NCBI RefSeq assembly: GCF_020131355.1
Contig: NZ_JAHLEL010000044.1
Span: 248,001-312,000 of the forward strand
Origin: Pseudonocardia sp. ICBG1293
Lineage (GTDB): Bacteria > Actinomycetota > Actinomycetes > Mycobacteriales > Pseudonocardiaceae
Length of the DNA stretch: 64,000 nucleotides
Reading direction: 5' to 3'
Positions 1-10,207 of this stretch are shown one piece after another. Made by a program: the position numbers and the translations under genes. The notes beneath the pieces were generated by a model, which saw only the letters and a program-made list of their open reading frames with translations, made no database searches and was not told where the DNA came from. Within the stretch, counting starts at the first letter, position 1; every line of letters starts with the position of its first letter.

Positions 1-3000
1 TCGCTCTGCGGGTCACGCAGGGTCGCGTCCTCGGCGGTGCGCCGCCCGATGTCGACGGTGGCCGTCGCCTCACGCCCAGGACGGGTCCGGCCACCGGGGA
101 GGTCGAGCTCGAGCTCGTAGCGGACCGTGTGCCGGGTCGTGTCGACCTCGACTTCCTTCTCCGTGACCGACGTGTGACGGCCGTGGGTGCTGACCGAGCC
201 CAGGTCGACCCCGCGGCTGGGCCACAGACCGGCCAGCCGGATCAGGAGGTGCACGACCAGCAGCGGGAGCGAGATCGTCAACGGCTCGCTGAACACCACA
301 CCGCGCCCGTGCGAGACCCGACGGTCCGACAGCGAACGCTCAGCACTGTGCAGGACGTCACGCAGCCCTCGCCGCGGTGGCTCGGCGTCCGGTTCCACCG
401 CCACGGTGCGCACCCGGATCCGGGCGCCCTGCACACCCGACCCACCCCCCGCGAACGGCATGCTCTGCTCGGCCTTCGCGCCGAGCTCGACGACCTGCAC
501 CGCCCCCTGGTCACGGCGCAGGTCGGCGGTCAGCCGCTCGTCCGACAGCGCCGCATCCACCATCGCGCGGGCGCCTTCCAGAGCTCGCCTGCGCAGCCCG
601 ACCCCGTCCAGCAACCCGTGGGCCTGTGCACGGACCTCGGCGCCGTCGACCGGCCCGACGTGCGTCCGCTCGATGGCGAACGGCGTCTCACGAAGGTGAC
701 GGTCGCGGGCTGTGGCGCGGGGGTCGGCCAGCCGGCCGTCGACGGTGAGGGCGGACATCTCGATCGCATCCGCGAGCTCGGGAGCGAGCGCCGCGGGGGT
801 CGCCGACCGGACCGGCGGGAGACCGAGCGCCTCCCGGGCCAGATCCTCCGACGTCCGCCGGACCTCCAGCTCCACCGGCTCCGCCTGCTCCACCAGCGGG
901 TTCTCCGCACGGTAACGACCCGAGGCGAACTCCTGCCGCAGCGGCGTCGTCGACGACGGATCGAGGTGGCGAGCGAACACCCCCTCCACAGCGATGTCGT
1001 CCAGCATCCGCGCCGGAGAGTCCCGATGAGCGTTGAGCAGCGCATTCACCGCCGGGGACATGCGCGGACCGATCACGACCCCCGTCGTCCCGGTGTGCCG
1101 ACCCTCCGCGAGCCGCGGAAGGTAGGGCAGGTCCGCACCGGCACGCACCGGCAACGGCACCGCACCACGGACGTCGACCCCCTCCGGGGAGACCCCACGG
1201 TCCACGACGATCCCACCCCGGGTGTACTGCGGCACCCACTTCAGCAACGCGTCCCGCGCGTCCCGGTCGAGCCCACGGACGTCGACACCGAGATTCTCCT
1301 GGACCTCCCTGGCCCCGTCCTCCAGAACCACACCCAGATCGGTCAACCTCCGGAAGCTCTCCGGCCCGATCTGCTCGGGCACGCCCCACAGCCGCACCCG
1401 GGACGGATCACCCGCCGCCTCGACCCACGCCTCGACCTGCTCGAAGTCGACCTCCGAGTCGGGAGCGCGGAGGAACACCTGCGGCGGCGTGTCACCGACC
1501 ACCCGACCACCCCGGTCGCCCATCACCGTCCGCGGCTCCGGCGCCACCACCGACACCACCGCCGACGCCGACCGCGGCGGCTGGTCCGCCGGGTCCAGAG
1601 ACGCAGCGGCCCGCGTGACGACCACGACGTCCCGCCCACCGGGCACCTCGGCCAGGATCTCCCGCAACCGGGTGGCGGTCTCCTCCGCACGCAGGTCACC
1701 GACCTGCTCCCGGCGGCCGGCGTCCCACCACCGGCCCCGGCCGTCACCCACGACCTCCAACCGGCGCCTCGGCCGATCGGACCCTGCCTCGGCGTCGCGC
1801 CGATCGGCGGCCACCAGCGACTCGGCCAGCGTACGCAGAGCAGCAACATCCTCCGGCGAGATCGTGCGGCCACGCCGACCGAACCCGACCCGATGGGAAC
1901 CGGGGCCGTCACCGGACCCACCCGACCGGCCGCCCGACGAACCGGACCCGTCCGACGAGTCATCCCCGCTGCCGTCGCCGTCCGAGATCTCGGAGCGGGA
2001 TTCGTCGGTGCCCGGCCGGGAGTCCTCCCGGACGACGAGACCCTCCCGGTCACTCACCTCGGCGTCGTCCTCCGACGAGAGCTCGACCGACCGGCGGACC
2101 GGCTCCGGCCGGAGTGCGGGCTCGTCACCGAGCGCCTGGCGGAGGCGCTCGGCGCGGGCGGCGTCCTCCGCGATCTCGTCGAGGGTGGAGCGGTCCGCGG
2201 GCTCGGGCCGCGGCGCCGGCTCGACCTGCTCGATCGGTCCGGTCCGCGCCTCCGCCAGTGCATCCCGGGTCCGCTCGGCGACGTCGGCCAGCTCGGCCAG
2301 CTCGATGTCCTCGGGCCTCGTGCCCGTCGTGCCGTCCCCGGGCACGCTCGCGCCACCGGCCAGGCCCGGCCACCGGTCGGTCCCGCCGTGCTCCCGGGCC
2401 AGCTGGTGGAGGACGAATGCGGCCAACCGGTCCGCCGCGCGCCGGCCGATCTCCTCGGTCGGCAGCTCGGGCACCGGTCGGCGCTGCGCCGGGTCCGCGT
2501 CCGCCGCGGCCAGCAGCTCGGTGACGCGCCGGTCGAAGGACTCCGGGTCGGTGGGCATCACCGCGCCACGGTGGGCGCGGGCGATCGCCGACCGCAGCTC
2601 GTTCCGCACCTGGTCGCTCAGCGCCGGGTTCTCCGCGACGGGCTCCGGGGCCCGCGACGACACCGGGGTGATCGCGTCCGGGTCGTTCCCGGCCCGTGTG
2701 GTCCGGGGCGCCGGGGGCGTGGTGTGGCGGGGCGCGGCCGTGTCCGGAGCGCTCGATCGCCCACCGGCGGCGCCACGCTCCCGTCGGCCCCCGTCGCCGT
2801 CGACCGGGGGCAGCGGCGCTCCGCCGTCGCTGTCGGAGTCGCTGGTGTCGTCGACGGTGTGCCACGGGCCGACCACCAGGCCGGTGCCGTCCCACCCGTT
2901 CGCCTCGGTCCGGGCGACGTGCTCGGCGAGTTCGGCCACGGTGTCCGGCCAGGGGTTGCCGCGGTCGAGCCACTGCCGGTACATCCCGAATGCCTCGAGT

Positions 3001-6000
3001 GCGTCGGCGCGGGTCGCGGGTTCACCCGTGTACCGGGTCAGCTCCCGCTGCACGTGAGCCAGCACGTCCGTATCGCCGAAGCGCGCGCGGACCCCGTCGG
3101 CCAGGTCGCCGGGCGGTGTCACGGCGGGCTCCGGAGTTCCGGCCACGGACTGGTGCACGCCACCGGGGCGCGCCGGCGGATACGGGCGGGCGAGATCCGC
3201 AGCCGGCCCCGATGAGGCGGGCCGCTCCGGCGGCACCGGCCACGGGACCGTCGACCCGAGGTCCGGTCGCTTCGCCCGGTCCGGGACGGCGTCACCCAGC
3301 ATCCGCTGCGCCAGGTCGGAGACCAGGGCGACCCGGTCCTCCGGGCGGGCGCCCGACCGGTCGAGGTCTCGGAGTTCTGCGCGCACGTCGGCCGCGTTCG
3401 GCCGAGCGTCGACGACCCCACGGTCGGTCAGCGCGGCGGCGACGAACGGGGCCAGCACCGCAGCGTCGAGCTGTGCGTCGTCCATGATGTGGCCGGAGGA
3501 CACCTGGGGCTCCGCCACCCGGATCCGGACGTGATCCTCGCCTACCGGTGCACCGTCGGCCCTCGAGAGGCGGGAGGATACGACCTCCACCGGAACAGGC
3601 TTGGGGAAGCCGTCCCCGCGCTCCGCCCGGAGCACGTCGAGGTGCTCCTCGACCAGATCCCGCACCGCGGCCGCGGTGGCCTGCCCGGCCGGGCCGCGGT
3701 CGCCGTCCCACTCGACGTGCACGACCAGCCGATCGGCGCCGTGGAATACCAGCTCGACGGCTTCGTCCAGCGCGCGGCGGGCGAACTCGCGGGCGGTGTC
3801 CTGGCCGGGACCGTCGACGGTGACGGTATCGGGGGCCCCGACGGGCACCGTGACGGGAGCGAGCCGCTCGGTGGTCCCCGGGCCGGGCAGTGCCTGCGGG
3901 ACCTCGCCGAACACCCCGGCGGGGCCATCCTGTGCGGACCGCGACGCCGCGGCGGCGCGCCAGGCCGCGTCGTCGATACCCCGGCTCAGCCGGAGCAGGC
4001 GCAGCGAGGTACCGAACACGTACTCGAGGGCGTCCGCGCCGGATGCCGTCGCGAGGAGCCGTAGCTCGATGACGCGCAACGGCAGGTCGGCGCGCCCACC
4101 GAACGCGTCGAGGCCGTCCAGCTCGGTCTTGAGCGGACCCGCGACGTCCGACTGCAGGATGGGGTCCTCGTCCGGCCGCAGTGGCTGCCACGCCTGCCTC
4201 AGGTAGTCCCGCAGCGTGTTCGCGATCGCCTCACCGGCCTGCCCAGGGCCCATCGAGACCTCCGGCGGGGCCTCCAGCCGGGCGCCGAGCGGGACGCTCA
4301 GCGGATCCGGCGAATCCGGGTTGTGGCCGCGGTGCTTCTGGTCGAACAGGCTGGTCAGCTCCGCCGCGTCGGAGTCCAGGTACTGCTGAACCCGCTCCGG
4401 AAGCGCAGCCCGGTCCGCCGCGGCCGGGGTACGGGAGAGGAACAACAGATCGTTCTTGATCAGCCCGTCGTTCCAGCCACCGGCGGCGACCGCCGCGTGG
4501 TGGTAGATCGTCGCCGCGTGGGCCCGGACCGCGGTCTCATCGGCCCGGCGTGCGGCGGCGGAGTCCCACTTCCCGGGGGGAGCGGCGTCCACGTAGGCAC
4601 GGAACCGGTCGGCGACCGTCTTCCCGAAGTCCAGCCCGTCGTGGAAGACCCGGAAGTTCTTCGCGGCCTCGTTCCCCTCGAGCGGGATCGCCGTCGCGAT
4701 CACGTCGTGCAGGCGGCTCAGACCGAAGACCGACACGCCGAGAGTCACCTGCGGGTTGATCCGCGGCGGTCCGGAACGGGGCCGCTCGAACCGGGTCTGG
4801 GGCTGCTGGACCCGGAATCCGTCGCGCTCGGGGAACACCGTGGTGATCCGCTGGCCGTCGGAGAGACCGCTCAGCCGGCGCCAGAACTCGCCGATCTCGC
4901 GCCACACGGTCGACAGGCTGGGAGGGCCCTGTTCCCCGCGCAGCCACGCCGACGGCTCACCGACGACTTCGACGATCGGCGTACCGTCCTTGAGGGCGTC
5001 GGTGACCATCCGGACGTTGGTGCCCTGGACACGGGCCCGGTTCTCGTCCAGCCGGATGTCGGCGACCTCCAGCTCCGGGCCACCCGCACCGCCGCGCAGG
5101 CCCGGCCACTGCCGCGACCCATCACCGTCCTTCACCAGCTGGTGGACCAGGAACTCCGCCTGCGTGCGTGCTTCCAACGTCCCGATCCGGTCCGTCGGCA
5201 GCTCCGGCAACATCCGTACCTGCTCCGGATCCGCCACCAGCGCCGCCCGCAGCTCCGCGACCCCATGGTCGAACTCCGCGCCATCGGGCAGCCACAGTCC
5301 CGGCACCAACCGCGCCATCGCCCGCCGCAGTTCGCCCCGCACCTCGGGGCTCAGCTCCGGCACCCACAGTGACGGCCGGGCGCCCGGCACGTCCGATTCG
5401 ATCCCCCACGGATCCGCATCACGGTCGGTCACCGATCTGCGGTCCGACCGCGGATCGGAGTCGTGATCGGTTTCCCCGTCGGTGCGCGCCCCGTCCGGCG
5501 CCGGGGTCGCCCGGGGCTCCTCGGCCGCCTCCGGTCCCCCGCCCCGGTGCACAGGCGCCGGCGGAGCCTCGCCCGGCCGGGCTGCCGGGGTCTCCACGCC
5601 GCGGACGGGCTGGCCCGTCGACACCGCCGGGCGAGACGTCGGCGCGGTCGACGTCGCAGCCGGGGTGGACCCCCCACGGGACCCGTCGGCCGGGGTGTTC
5701 GGGGCCGCGCTGTTCGGGGTCGGCAGCGAGGACGGGGCCAGGGCTGTCGCGGGCGGAGCGACCGCCCCGGCCGGGGAGTCCGCGGCGGCGGAATCCCGTC
5801 CGTGGGCATCCCGTCCGTCGGTACGGCTCTCCTCCGCCGGCCGCCGGGTCGCGGTGCGGTCGTCGGTCGGGGTTCCCTCGGCCGGACGGTGCTCGGCGGT
5901 TCCCTCGCCGGACCGCGCCGCGCCGGTACGTGTGTCCTCGGCGCGGGCCTGCTCACCCCGACCCTCGTCGCTCCGGGTGGTCCGCCCCGTCTCGGCGGGC

Positions 6001-9000
6001 GTCGCGCCGTCCCGTGCCCCGTCCGTGGGCGCCGCGCCGTCCTGCCTGTCGGCCGCGGGCGCATCGTCGGCGGAAGGCTGTGCCGCGGATCGGATGTCCT
6101 CCCGGGCCACCGCACCGTCGAGGTCGTCCTGACGCGCGGCTCCGCGGGTGTCCTCCCGGCCGGGGGGATCGTTCGTCCCGGGCCGCCCGGTGGCGTCGTC
6201 GACCCCGTCCCGGCCCGAGGTCGGCGCGCCCCCTGCCGGATCGGACGAGCCCGACCGGTCGGCGGCCGGTGTGGACACGGCGTCGGGGGTCGGCGCCGAG
6301 GTGTCGAGGACCGGGTCCGGGGCCGCCACCCGGTCCGTCGACCCGGCGGTCTCGCGACCCGCCTCCGGACGGGAGTCCGGGACGGGGGTGCCGTCACCGG
6401 GCGTCGTCTCGGGGCCGGCCCCGCCGGTCGCCTCGACGGCGCGCTCCGGGCTGGTACCGGCCGGCGACGAGCCGGTCCCCGGACCACCACTCGACGGAAC
6501 GGACCCCGGACCGGTCGACGAGACGGAGCCGGGACCGGTCGAGGTCGCGGGCCCACGCGAGCCGGTCGAGCTCCCGCCGGTACCGGAACGATCGCCCGTC
6601 CCCCCGGCCGGCGAGCTTCCGGGAGCGGACTGCTGACCGCTCTGCGACGCGACCGGCGCGCCGGTACCGGGAGTGCTCCCCGCAGCCGGCGCCGTCGTGA
6701 CGGGCGGTCCCGATGTCGCAGGGGTGCCGGGCGCGACCGGCGCCGGCGCGCTGTCGGTGCCGCCGTCCGCCCCGGGACCGCTCCGTCCACCCTGCTCGGT
6801 CGACGCGAGGTCGTTCGTACCGCTCGACGGAGCCCGGTCCGTCGGGGCCGCGTTGTCGCCACCCGCCTCGATCGGCGAGCCGGGCAGTGTGACGGGGCCT
6901 TCGGCGGTGGCCGCCCCGTCACCCGCACCGCCGCGCGACTCCGTCACCGATGTGGGAGGCGGTGCGGCCGCGTCGTCGCCGGTGATCGCCCGATCGGTCG
7001 TGCCACCTGCCTGGGGTGTCACGCCGGCCGGCGACGTCCCTCCGGCCGGGACGCCGACCTGCTGATCGCCGGTCGTGGCCGGTCCACCCGCGCGGTCCGT
7101 GGAGGCGAGATCGGTGACCGTGCGCTCCGGGCCCGTGGCGGACTCCCGCGGCTCGTCCACCGGCGCACGGCTCGATTCGGGCGGCGCGCCGTCACCGCCG
7201 ACGGCCTCCGACCGACCCGACGAGCCGCCGGTCCGGTCGCTCGTGGTGGCGTCGACCGGCGCATCGGCACGTGCAGAGAGCCCGGCACGGTCGTCCGCCT
7301 CGGGCTGTCCACGACCACCGGTCTCGGTGGGGGCCCCGTCGCCGCGCTGGGAGCCGTCCACCGTGCGGTCCAGGTTGCCGCCGTCAGCTCGCACGTCGCC
7401 CTCGGAACGGGAGCCGCTCTCGTCGCGGTGCCCCCCATCGGACCGGGAAACGCCTTCGCCGCGCGAGCCGTTCTCCGTGCGCGACGACGGCTCGTTCCCC
7501 GAACCATCCTCGCTCCGCGACGCCTCGCTCTCGTCCCGGGGACTGCCCTCGGAGCGCGGCGCACCGTCCTCGCGCCGACCGCTCTCGTCGCGCGAACCGT
7601 CGTCGGAGCGCGACGATCCCTCGTTCCGCGAGTCGCTATCGGAACGCGAGCCGCCTTCCTCACGGAATGCACCGTCGTCGCGTCTCCCGAGCCCGTCGTC
7701 GCTACGGCCCCCGTCCGAGCTGTCGGAGTCCGAGTCGGAGAAGGACGAGTCGTCGGTCCAGCTGTCCCGGCTCTCCAGACTGGTCACCGAGCCGAGGTCG
7801 GAGAGGGCACTGCGATCGTCGCCGCCGGAGTCCTTCAGCTCCTCGGCAACCGCTTCGCCGAGACCGCCGAGCCCGATCGTCGCCAGCACTCCGGCGTCGC
7901 CGAAGTCGATCTTTCCGAGCGCGTTGTTGTTCAGGTTGATGTCCCGCAGCGCGTCGATGTTCTGCAGTGAGTCCGCGGTGTTACCCCGGCTGCGCGGCCG
8001 CTCGATCATCAGGATGCCGTCGTGGGCGTTCGCGTCCCCGCCGGTGGCCACGCTCGACGCCAGCGCGGCCCCGGGGATCACCGCCATCTGCACCCCGCCG
8101 AACAGCGCGATCGCACCCAGGCGGGTCCCCACGCCGGTGGCTCGCGGAGCCTGGTACCCCTTGAGCTTGTGCCGCTCCGCCGACGCGTCCAGCGACCGGT
8201 ACAACGGCTTCGGGTCGATCCCCATGCGGGTCAGCGTGGGGTCGGCGCCCCGGCGTACGAACAGCTCCGCGACCTTGTGCGGCCACGACATCCCACCGCC
8301 GGTCACCTTCTGGAACACCGATGCGCCCGTGTTGTGCGGGATCCGGTCGTCGTCCCACAGGAGGGCGCGGGTCTTCGGTCCCACCGACTCGACCGGGATA
8401 CCGCTGAGCCGGGGTACGTCGGCGTCACCCCGCGTCCCACCACCGTTGCCGGACTCGCCCGAGCCACCCTTCTCCCCGGGACCCGGCTCCTGCCGGTGTT
8501 CCGCGACCCGGGTGACCTCGGGCGTATCCGTACCACCGGTGTCCGCGGAGTCCGACGTCGCGCGCTTGCCCGGGATCTCGTCGGCATCCGGCCCGCGCGA
8601 CCCGACCTCGTCCGGCCCACGCCCCGGCCCGTCACCCTTGAACGAGACCCCGTCCGGCCCCCTCAGTGACACGGGGTCGGGCCCCTTCACCGAGACTCCG
8701 TCGAGCTTGATGTTCAGATCGTCGAGATTGCCCTTCAGGATGGCCGCGATCCTGTCGTTCGCGAGGTCACCGACCCCGCGCATGATGTTGACCGCGCCGC
8801 CGAGGACCGCCCCGTTGACCGCGCCACCGATCGCCGCGTTCTTGATCGACTCAGTGTCGATCTCGGTACGGCCGTGGACCTCGCCATCGCCCTGGTTCGC
8901 CTTGTGGTCCGCCAGCTGGCCCAGCTGGATACCGCCGTCCAGCGCGACCTCGAACGCCGTCTCCCCCGCCACGTAGCCGCCGGTGCGGGTCAGGAACTTC

Positions 9001-9506
9001 AGCGCCATCTTCGGAGCGTTGGTCAACAGCTTGTTGATCAGCTCTTTGAGCGCCGCCCACAGCGCGACCCGCACACCGCTGATGACGATCGGCGCGAACA
9101 ACGCACCGATCAACGTGCTCAGCAGGAACACCACGGTCGCGAAGGCGATCGCGGCCATCGTGATGAACAGGATCTTCTGCTTCTGGATGTCGGCGGCGCT
9201 GTTCTGCGCCGTCTTACCCAGTTCCCGCGCCGCGTCCGAGTACGACAACATCGGGCTCTGCAGGTACTCCTTGATGAAGGAGCCCAGCGCCTGGGCGGTG
9301 TCGCCCTCCATCGCGCCGTCCACATCGGAGGCGAAGGTGCTCGCGTCCCCGGCGCTGTCGTCCAGGGCCTCGGCGAAGTCGTACCAGGCACCGGCGATCG
9401 CCTTCAGCCCCGCCTCGGACCCCTCCGGCCAGCGCAGACCGATCGTGACCTCAAAGAAGGTCTGCAGCTCGGGAGGCAGTCTGACGACCTCGTCCTCGCC
9501 CGCCAC
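1..9506 (-). CDS. Giant CpnT-like WXG100-domain secreted protein (3' end outside window)
   Basis: One frame is open from the GTG at 9506 to the left edge, over 3,160 codons without a stop. The GTG follows a strong GGAGGGAGG ribosome site. Residues 1-95 form a helical WXG100-like domain with the LRWPEG...AGAWYDFAEAL signature of the CpnT/TNT-toxin N-terminal family. Two hydrophobic helices follow at about 105-150. Residues about 590-1360 are a low-complexity Ser/Asp/Glu/Arg/Gly then Pro/Thr/Ala linker. A roughly 95-residue module ending LPELPTDRIG...HQL..W occurs at about 1380-1475 and again at about 2290-2385. The tail seen near the edge has hydrophobic and beta-rich stretches. The family carries C-terminal toxins or enzymes, but that end is off-window, so activity is unknown. 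Location beside eccB/eccD and WXG100 genes supports export by the T7SS. Confidence 0.85.
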   Translation of the reverse strand, partial: MAGEDEVVRLPPELQTFFEVTIGLRWPEGSEAGLKAIAGAWYDFAEALDDSAGDASTFASDVDGAMEGDTAQALGSFIKEYLQSPMLSYSDAARELGKTAQNSAADIQKQKILFITMAAIAFATVVFLLSTLIGALFAPIVISGVRVALWAALKELINKLLTNAPKMALKFLTRTGGYVAGETAFEVALDGGIQLGQLADHKANQGDGEVHGRTEIDTESIKNAAIGGAVNGAVLGGAVNIMRGVGDLANDRIAAILKGNLDDLNIKLDGVSVKGPDPVSLRGPDGVSFKGDGPGRGPDEVGSRGPDADEIPGKRATSDSADTGGTDTPEVTRVAEHRQEPGPGEKGGSGESGNGGGTRGDADVPRLSGIPVESVGPKTRALLWDDDRIPHNTGASVFQKVTGGGMSWPHKVAELFVRRGADPTLTRMGIDPKPLYRSLDASAERHKLKGYQAPRATGVGTRLGAIALFGGVQMAVIPGAALASSVATGGDANAHDGILMIERPRSRGNTADSLQNIDALRDINLNNNALGKIDFGDAGVLATIGLGGLGEAVAEELKDSGGDDRSALSDLGSVTSLESRDSWTDDSSFSDSDSDSSDGGRSDDGLGRRDDGAFREEGGSRSDSDSRNEGSSRSDDGSRDESGRREDGAPRSEGSPRDESEASRSEDGSGNEPSSRTENGSRGEGVSRSDGGHRDESGSRSEGDVRADGGNLDRTVDGSQRGDGAPTETGGRGQPEADDRAGLSARADAPVDATTSDRTGGSSGRSEAVGGDGAPPESSRAPVDEPRESATGPERTVTDLASTDRAGGPATTGDQQVGVPAGGTSPAGVTPQAGGTTDRAITGDDAAAPPPTSVTESRGGAGDGAATAEGPVTLPGSPIEAGGDNAAPTDRAPSSGTNDLASTEQGGRSGPGADGGTDSAPAPVAPGTPATSGPPVTTAPAAGSTPGTGAPVASQSGQQSAPGSSPAGGTGDRSGTGGSSTGSRGPATSTGPGSVSSTGPGSVPSSGGPGTGSSPAGTSPERAVEATGGAGPETTPGDGTPVPDSRPEAGRETAGSTDRVAAPDPVLDTSAPTPDAVSTPAADRSGSSDPAGGAPTSGRDGVDDATGRPGTNDPPGREDTRGAARQDDLDGAVAREDIRSAAQPSADDAPAADRQDGAAPTDGARDGATPAETGRTTRSDEGRGEQARAEDTRTGAARSGEGTAEHRPAEGTPTDDRTATRRPAEESRTDGRDAHGRDSAAADSPAGAVAPPATALAPSSLPTPNSAAPNTPADGSRGGSTPAATSTAPTSRPAVSTGQPVRGVETPAARPGEAPPAPVHRGGGPEAAEEPRATPAPDGARTDGETDHDSDPRSDRRSVTDRDADPWGIESDVPGARPSLWVPELSPEVRGELRRAMARLVPGLWLPDGAEFDHGVAELRAALVADPEQVRMLPELPTDRIGTLEARTQAEFLVHQLVKDGDGSRQWPGLRGGAGGPELEVADIRLDENRARVQGTNVRMVTDALKDGTPIVEVVGEPSAWLRGEQGPPSLSTVWREIGEFWRRLSGLSDGQRITTVFPERDGFRVQQPQTRFERPRSGPPRINPQVTLGVSVFGLSRLHDVIATAIPLEGNEAAKNFRVFHDGLDFGKTVADRFRAYVDAAPPGKWDSAAARRADETAVRAHAATIYHHAAVAAGGWNDGLIKNDLLFLSRTPAAADRAALPERVQQYLDSDAAELTSLFDQKHRGHNPDSPDPLSVPLGARLEAPPEVSMGPGQAGEAIANTLRDYLRQAWQPLRPDEDPILQSDVAGPLKTELDGLDAFGGRADLPLRVIELRLLATASGADALEYVFGTSLRLLRLSRGIDDAAWRAAAASRSAQDGPAGVFGEVPQALPGPGTTERLAPVTVPVGAPDTVTVDGPGQDTAREFARRALDEAVELVFHGADRLVVHVEWDGDRGPAGQATAAAVRDLVEEHLDVLRAERGDGFPKPVPVEVVSSRLSRADGAPVGEDHVRIRVAEPQVSSGHIMDDAQLDAAVLAPFVAAALTDRGVVDARPNAADVRAELRDLDRSGARPEDRVALVSDLAQRMLGDAVPDRAKRPDLGSTVPWPVPPERPASSGPAADLARPYPPARPGGVHQSVAGTPEPAVTPPGDLADGVRARFGDTDVLAHVQRELTRYTGEPATRADALEAFGMYRQWLDRGNPWPDTVAELAEHVARTEANGWDGTGLVVGPWHTVDDTSDSDSDGGAPLPPVDGDGGRRERGAAGGRSSAPDTAAPRHTTPPAPRTTRAGNDPDAITPVSSRAPEPVAENPALSDQVRNELRSAIARAHRGAVMPTDPESFDRRVTELLAAADADPAQRRPVPELPTEEIGRRAADRLAAFVLHQLAREHGGTDRWPGLAGGASVPGDGTTGTRPEDIELAELADVAERTRDALAEARTGPIEQVEPAPRPEPADRSTLDEIAEDAARAERLRQALGDEPALRPEPVRRSVELSSEDDAEVSDREGLVVREDSRPGTDESRSEISDGDGSGDDSSDGSGSSGGRSGGSGDGPGSHRVGFGRRGRTISPEDVAALRTLAESLVAADRRDAEAGSDRPRRRLEVVGDGRGRWWDAGRREQVGDLRAEETATRLREILAEVPGGRDVVVVTRAAASLDPADQPPRSASAVVSVVAPEPRTVMGDRGGRVVGDTPPQVFLRAPDSEVDFEQVEAWVEAAGDPSRVRLWGVPEQIGPESFRRLTDLGVVLEDGAREVQENLGVDVRGLDRDARDALLKWVPQYTRGGIVVDRGVSPEGVDVRGAVPLPVRAGADLPYLPRLAEGRHTGTTGVVIGPRMSPAVNALLNAHRDSPARMLDDIAVEGVFARHLDPSSTTPLRQEFASGRYRAENPLVEQAEPVELEVRRTSEDLAREALGLPPVRSATPAALAPELADAIEMSALTVDGRLADPRATARDRHLRETPFAIERTHVGPVDGAEVRAQAHGLLDGVGLRRRALEGARAMVDAALSDERLTADLRRDQGAVQVVELGAKAEQSMPFAGGGSGVQGARIRVRTVAVEPDAEPPRRGLRDVLHSAERSLSDRRVSHGRGVVFSEPLTISLPLLVVHLLIRLAGLWPSRGVDLGSVSTHGRHTSVTEKEVEVDTTRHTVRYELELDLPGGRTRPGREATATVDIGRRTAEDATLRDPQS

Positions 9507-9619
9507 GACCGACCTCCCTCCGTCTGCTCCGGCCGCCCTGGACCGATTCCCCCGGTATGGGAGTCAAGAGGAAATCGGCTTCTCGGTGTCGTTCGGTCCA
9601 CGCGGTCGGGCGACCCGGC

Positions 9620-9635
9620 GGAAGATCCCTCACCA
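9620..9635 (-). promoter_or_regulatory. T7SS-locus box 1 in the promoter region of the giant gene
   Basis: On the minus strand this reads TGGTGAGGGATCTTCC, 114 bp upstream of the giant-gene GTG. It is one of six similar sites in the locus. The surrounding 9507-9859 stretch has no plausible gene. A CATACC/TACCGG segment about 60 bp below the box could be the -10 region. Binding by the locus LuxR regulator is inferred from recurrence only. Confidence 0.5.
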
Positions 9636-9859
9636 AGAGTGCCGGTCGCGGACGGGCTCCGTACGGGGCGGGCCGGGGCTGGTCAGCGGAGGTAGTGGCG
9701 TCGCAGGCGTGACGTCGCGCGGGACCGCCGAGGACCGGCACCCGACCGCCCGCTGATCGTCGCCGCCACGGGCCGGACCGCACTCGGGGCCGGTCGGTCA
9801 CCGTGGCGACAACGGAGTGGTGCGCAGGGCCCGGCCAGGCGGGTACAGCGGTGTACGCG

Positions 9860-10207
9860 CTAGTCCTTCTCGGTCCAGGCCTCGATGTTGTCGGCGTACA
9901 CACCGTCGATCCGGTCCGCGTTGTCCTCGTCGACCTTGCGGAACTCGCGCGCCATGTTGACGGTGAACTCACCGACGCCGGAGAAGTTCTCCCCCAGGGG
10001 CTCCGTATTGACGCGCAGCGGGTCCGCATACTTCGAGTACGAGTTGTCGAACGCCTTGCCGACGTCGTCGGTACCCCAGCAGCCGTGCCGAGCCTCCAGC
10101 AGCGAGGCGAGGTTCCGGTGCGCCTTCTGCAGACGGTCACCCGCGGATCCGGCCCGCTCGCCGGCCCGGATCGCCTCGTCCTCGTCGATCTCGAAACGGT
10201 CAGCCAC
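9860..10207 (-). CDS. WXG100-family T7SS protein
   Basis: Small all-helical protein of about 115 aa. The WXG turn (ARHGCWGTDD) sits between two helices, followed by KAFDNSYSKYADPL, as in ESAT-6/CFP-10-type export substrates. It has no signal peptide or membrane segment. The start is ambiguous. The GTG at 10207 overlaps the TGA of the upstream YbaB-like gene (GTGGCTGA), favouring translational coupling, while a GTG at 10228 would add seven residues. It is the last gene before the 350-bp gap ahead of the giant gene, so it may be a dedicated partner or carrier for that product; this is inference from position. Confidence 0.8.
   Translation of the reverse strand: MADRFEIDEDEAIRAGERAGSAGDRLQKAHRNLASLLEARHGCWGTDDVGKAFDNSYSKYADPLRVNTEPLGENFSGVGEFTVNMAREFRKVDEDNADRIDGVYADNIEAWTEKD

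Noticed and set aside
129..3215. 1,028-codon open frame on the plus strand
   Set aside because: Antisense of the giant gene; Arg/His/Pro-rich composition without any family motif, typical of high-GC shadow frames.
5463..7970. 835-codon open frame on the plus strand
   Set aside because: Runs opposite the Ser/Asp/Arg linker of the giant gene; Gly/Arg/Val repeats simply mirror that low complexity.
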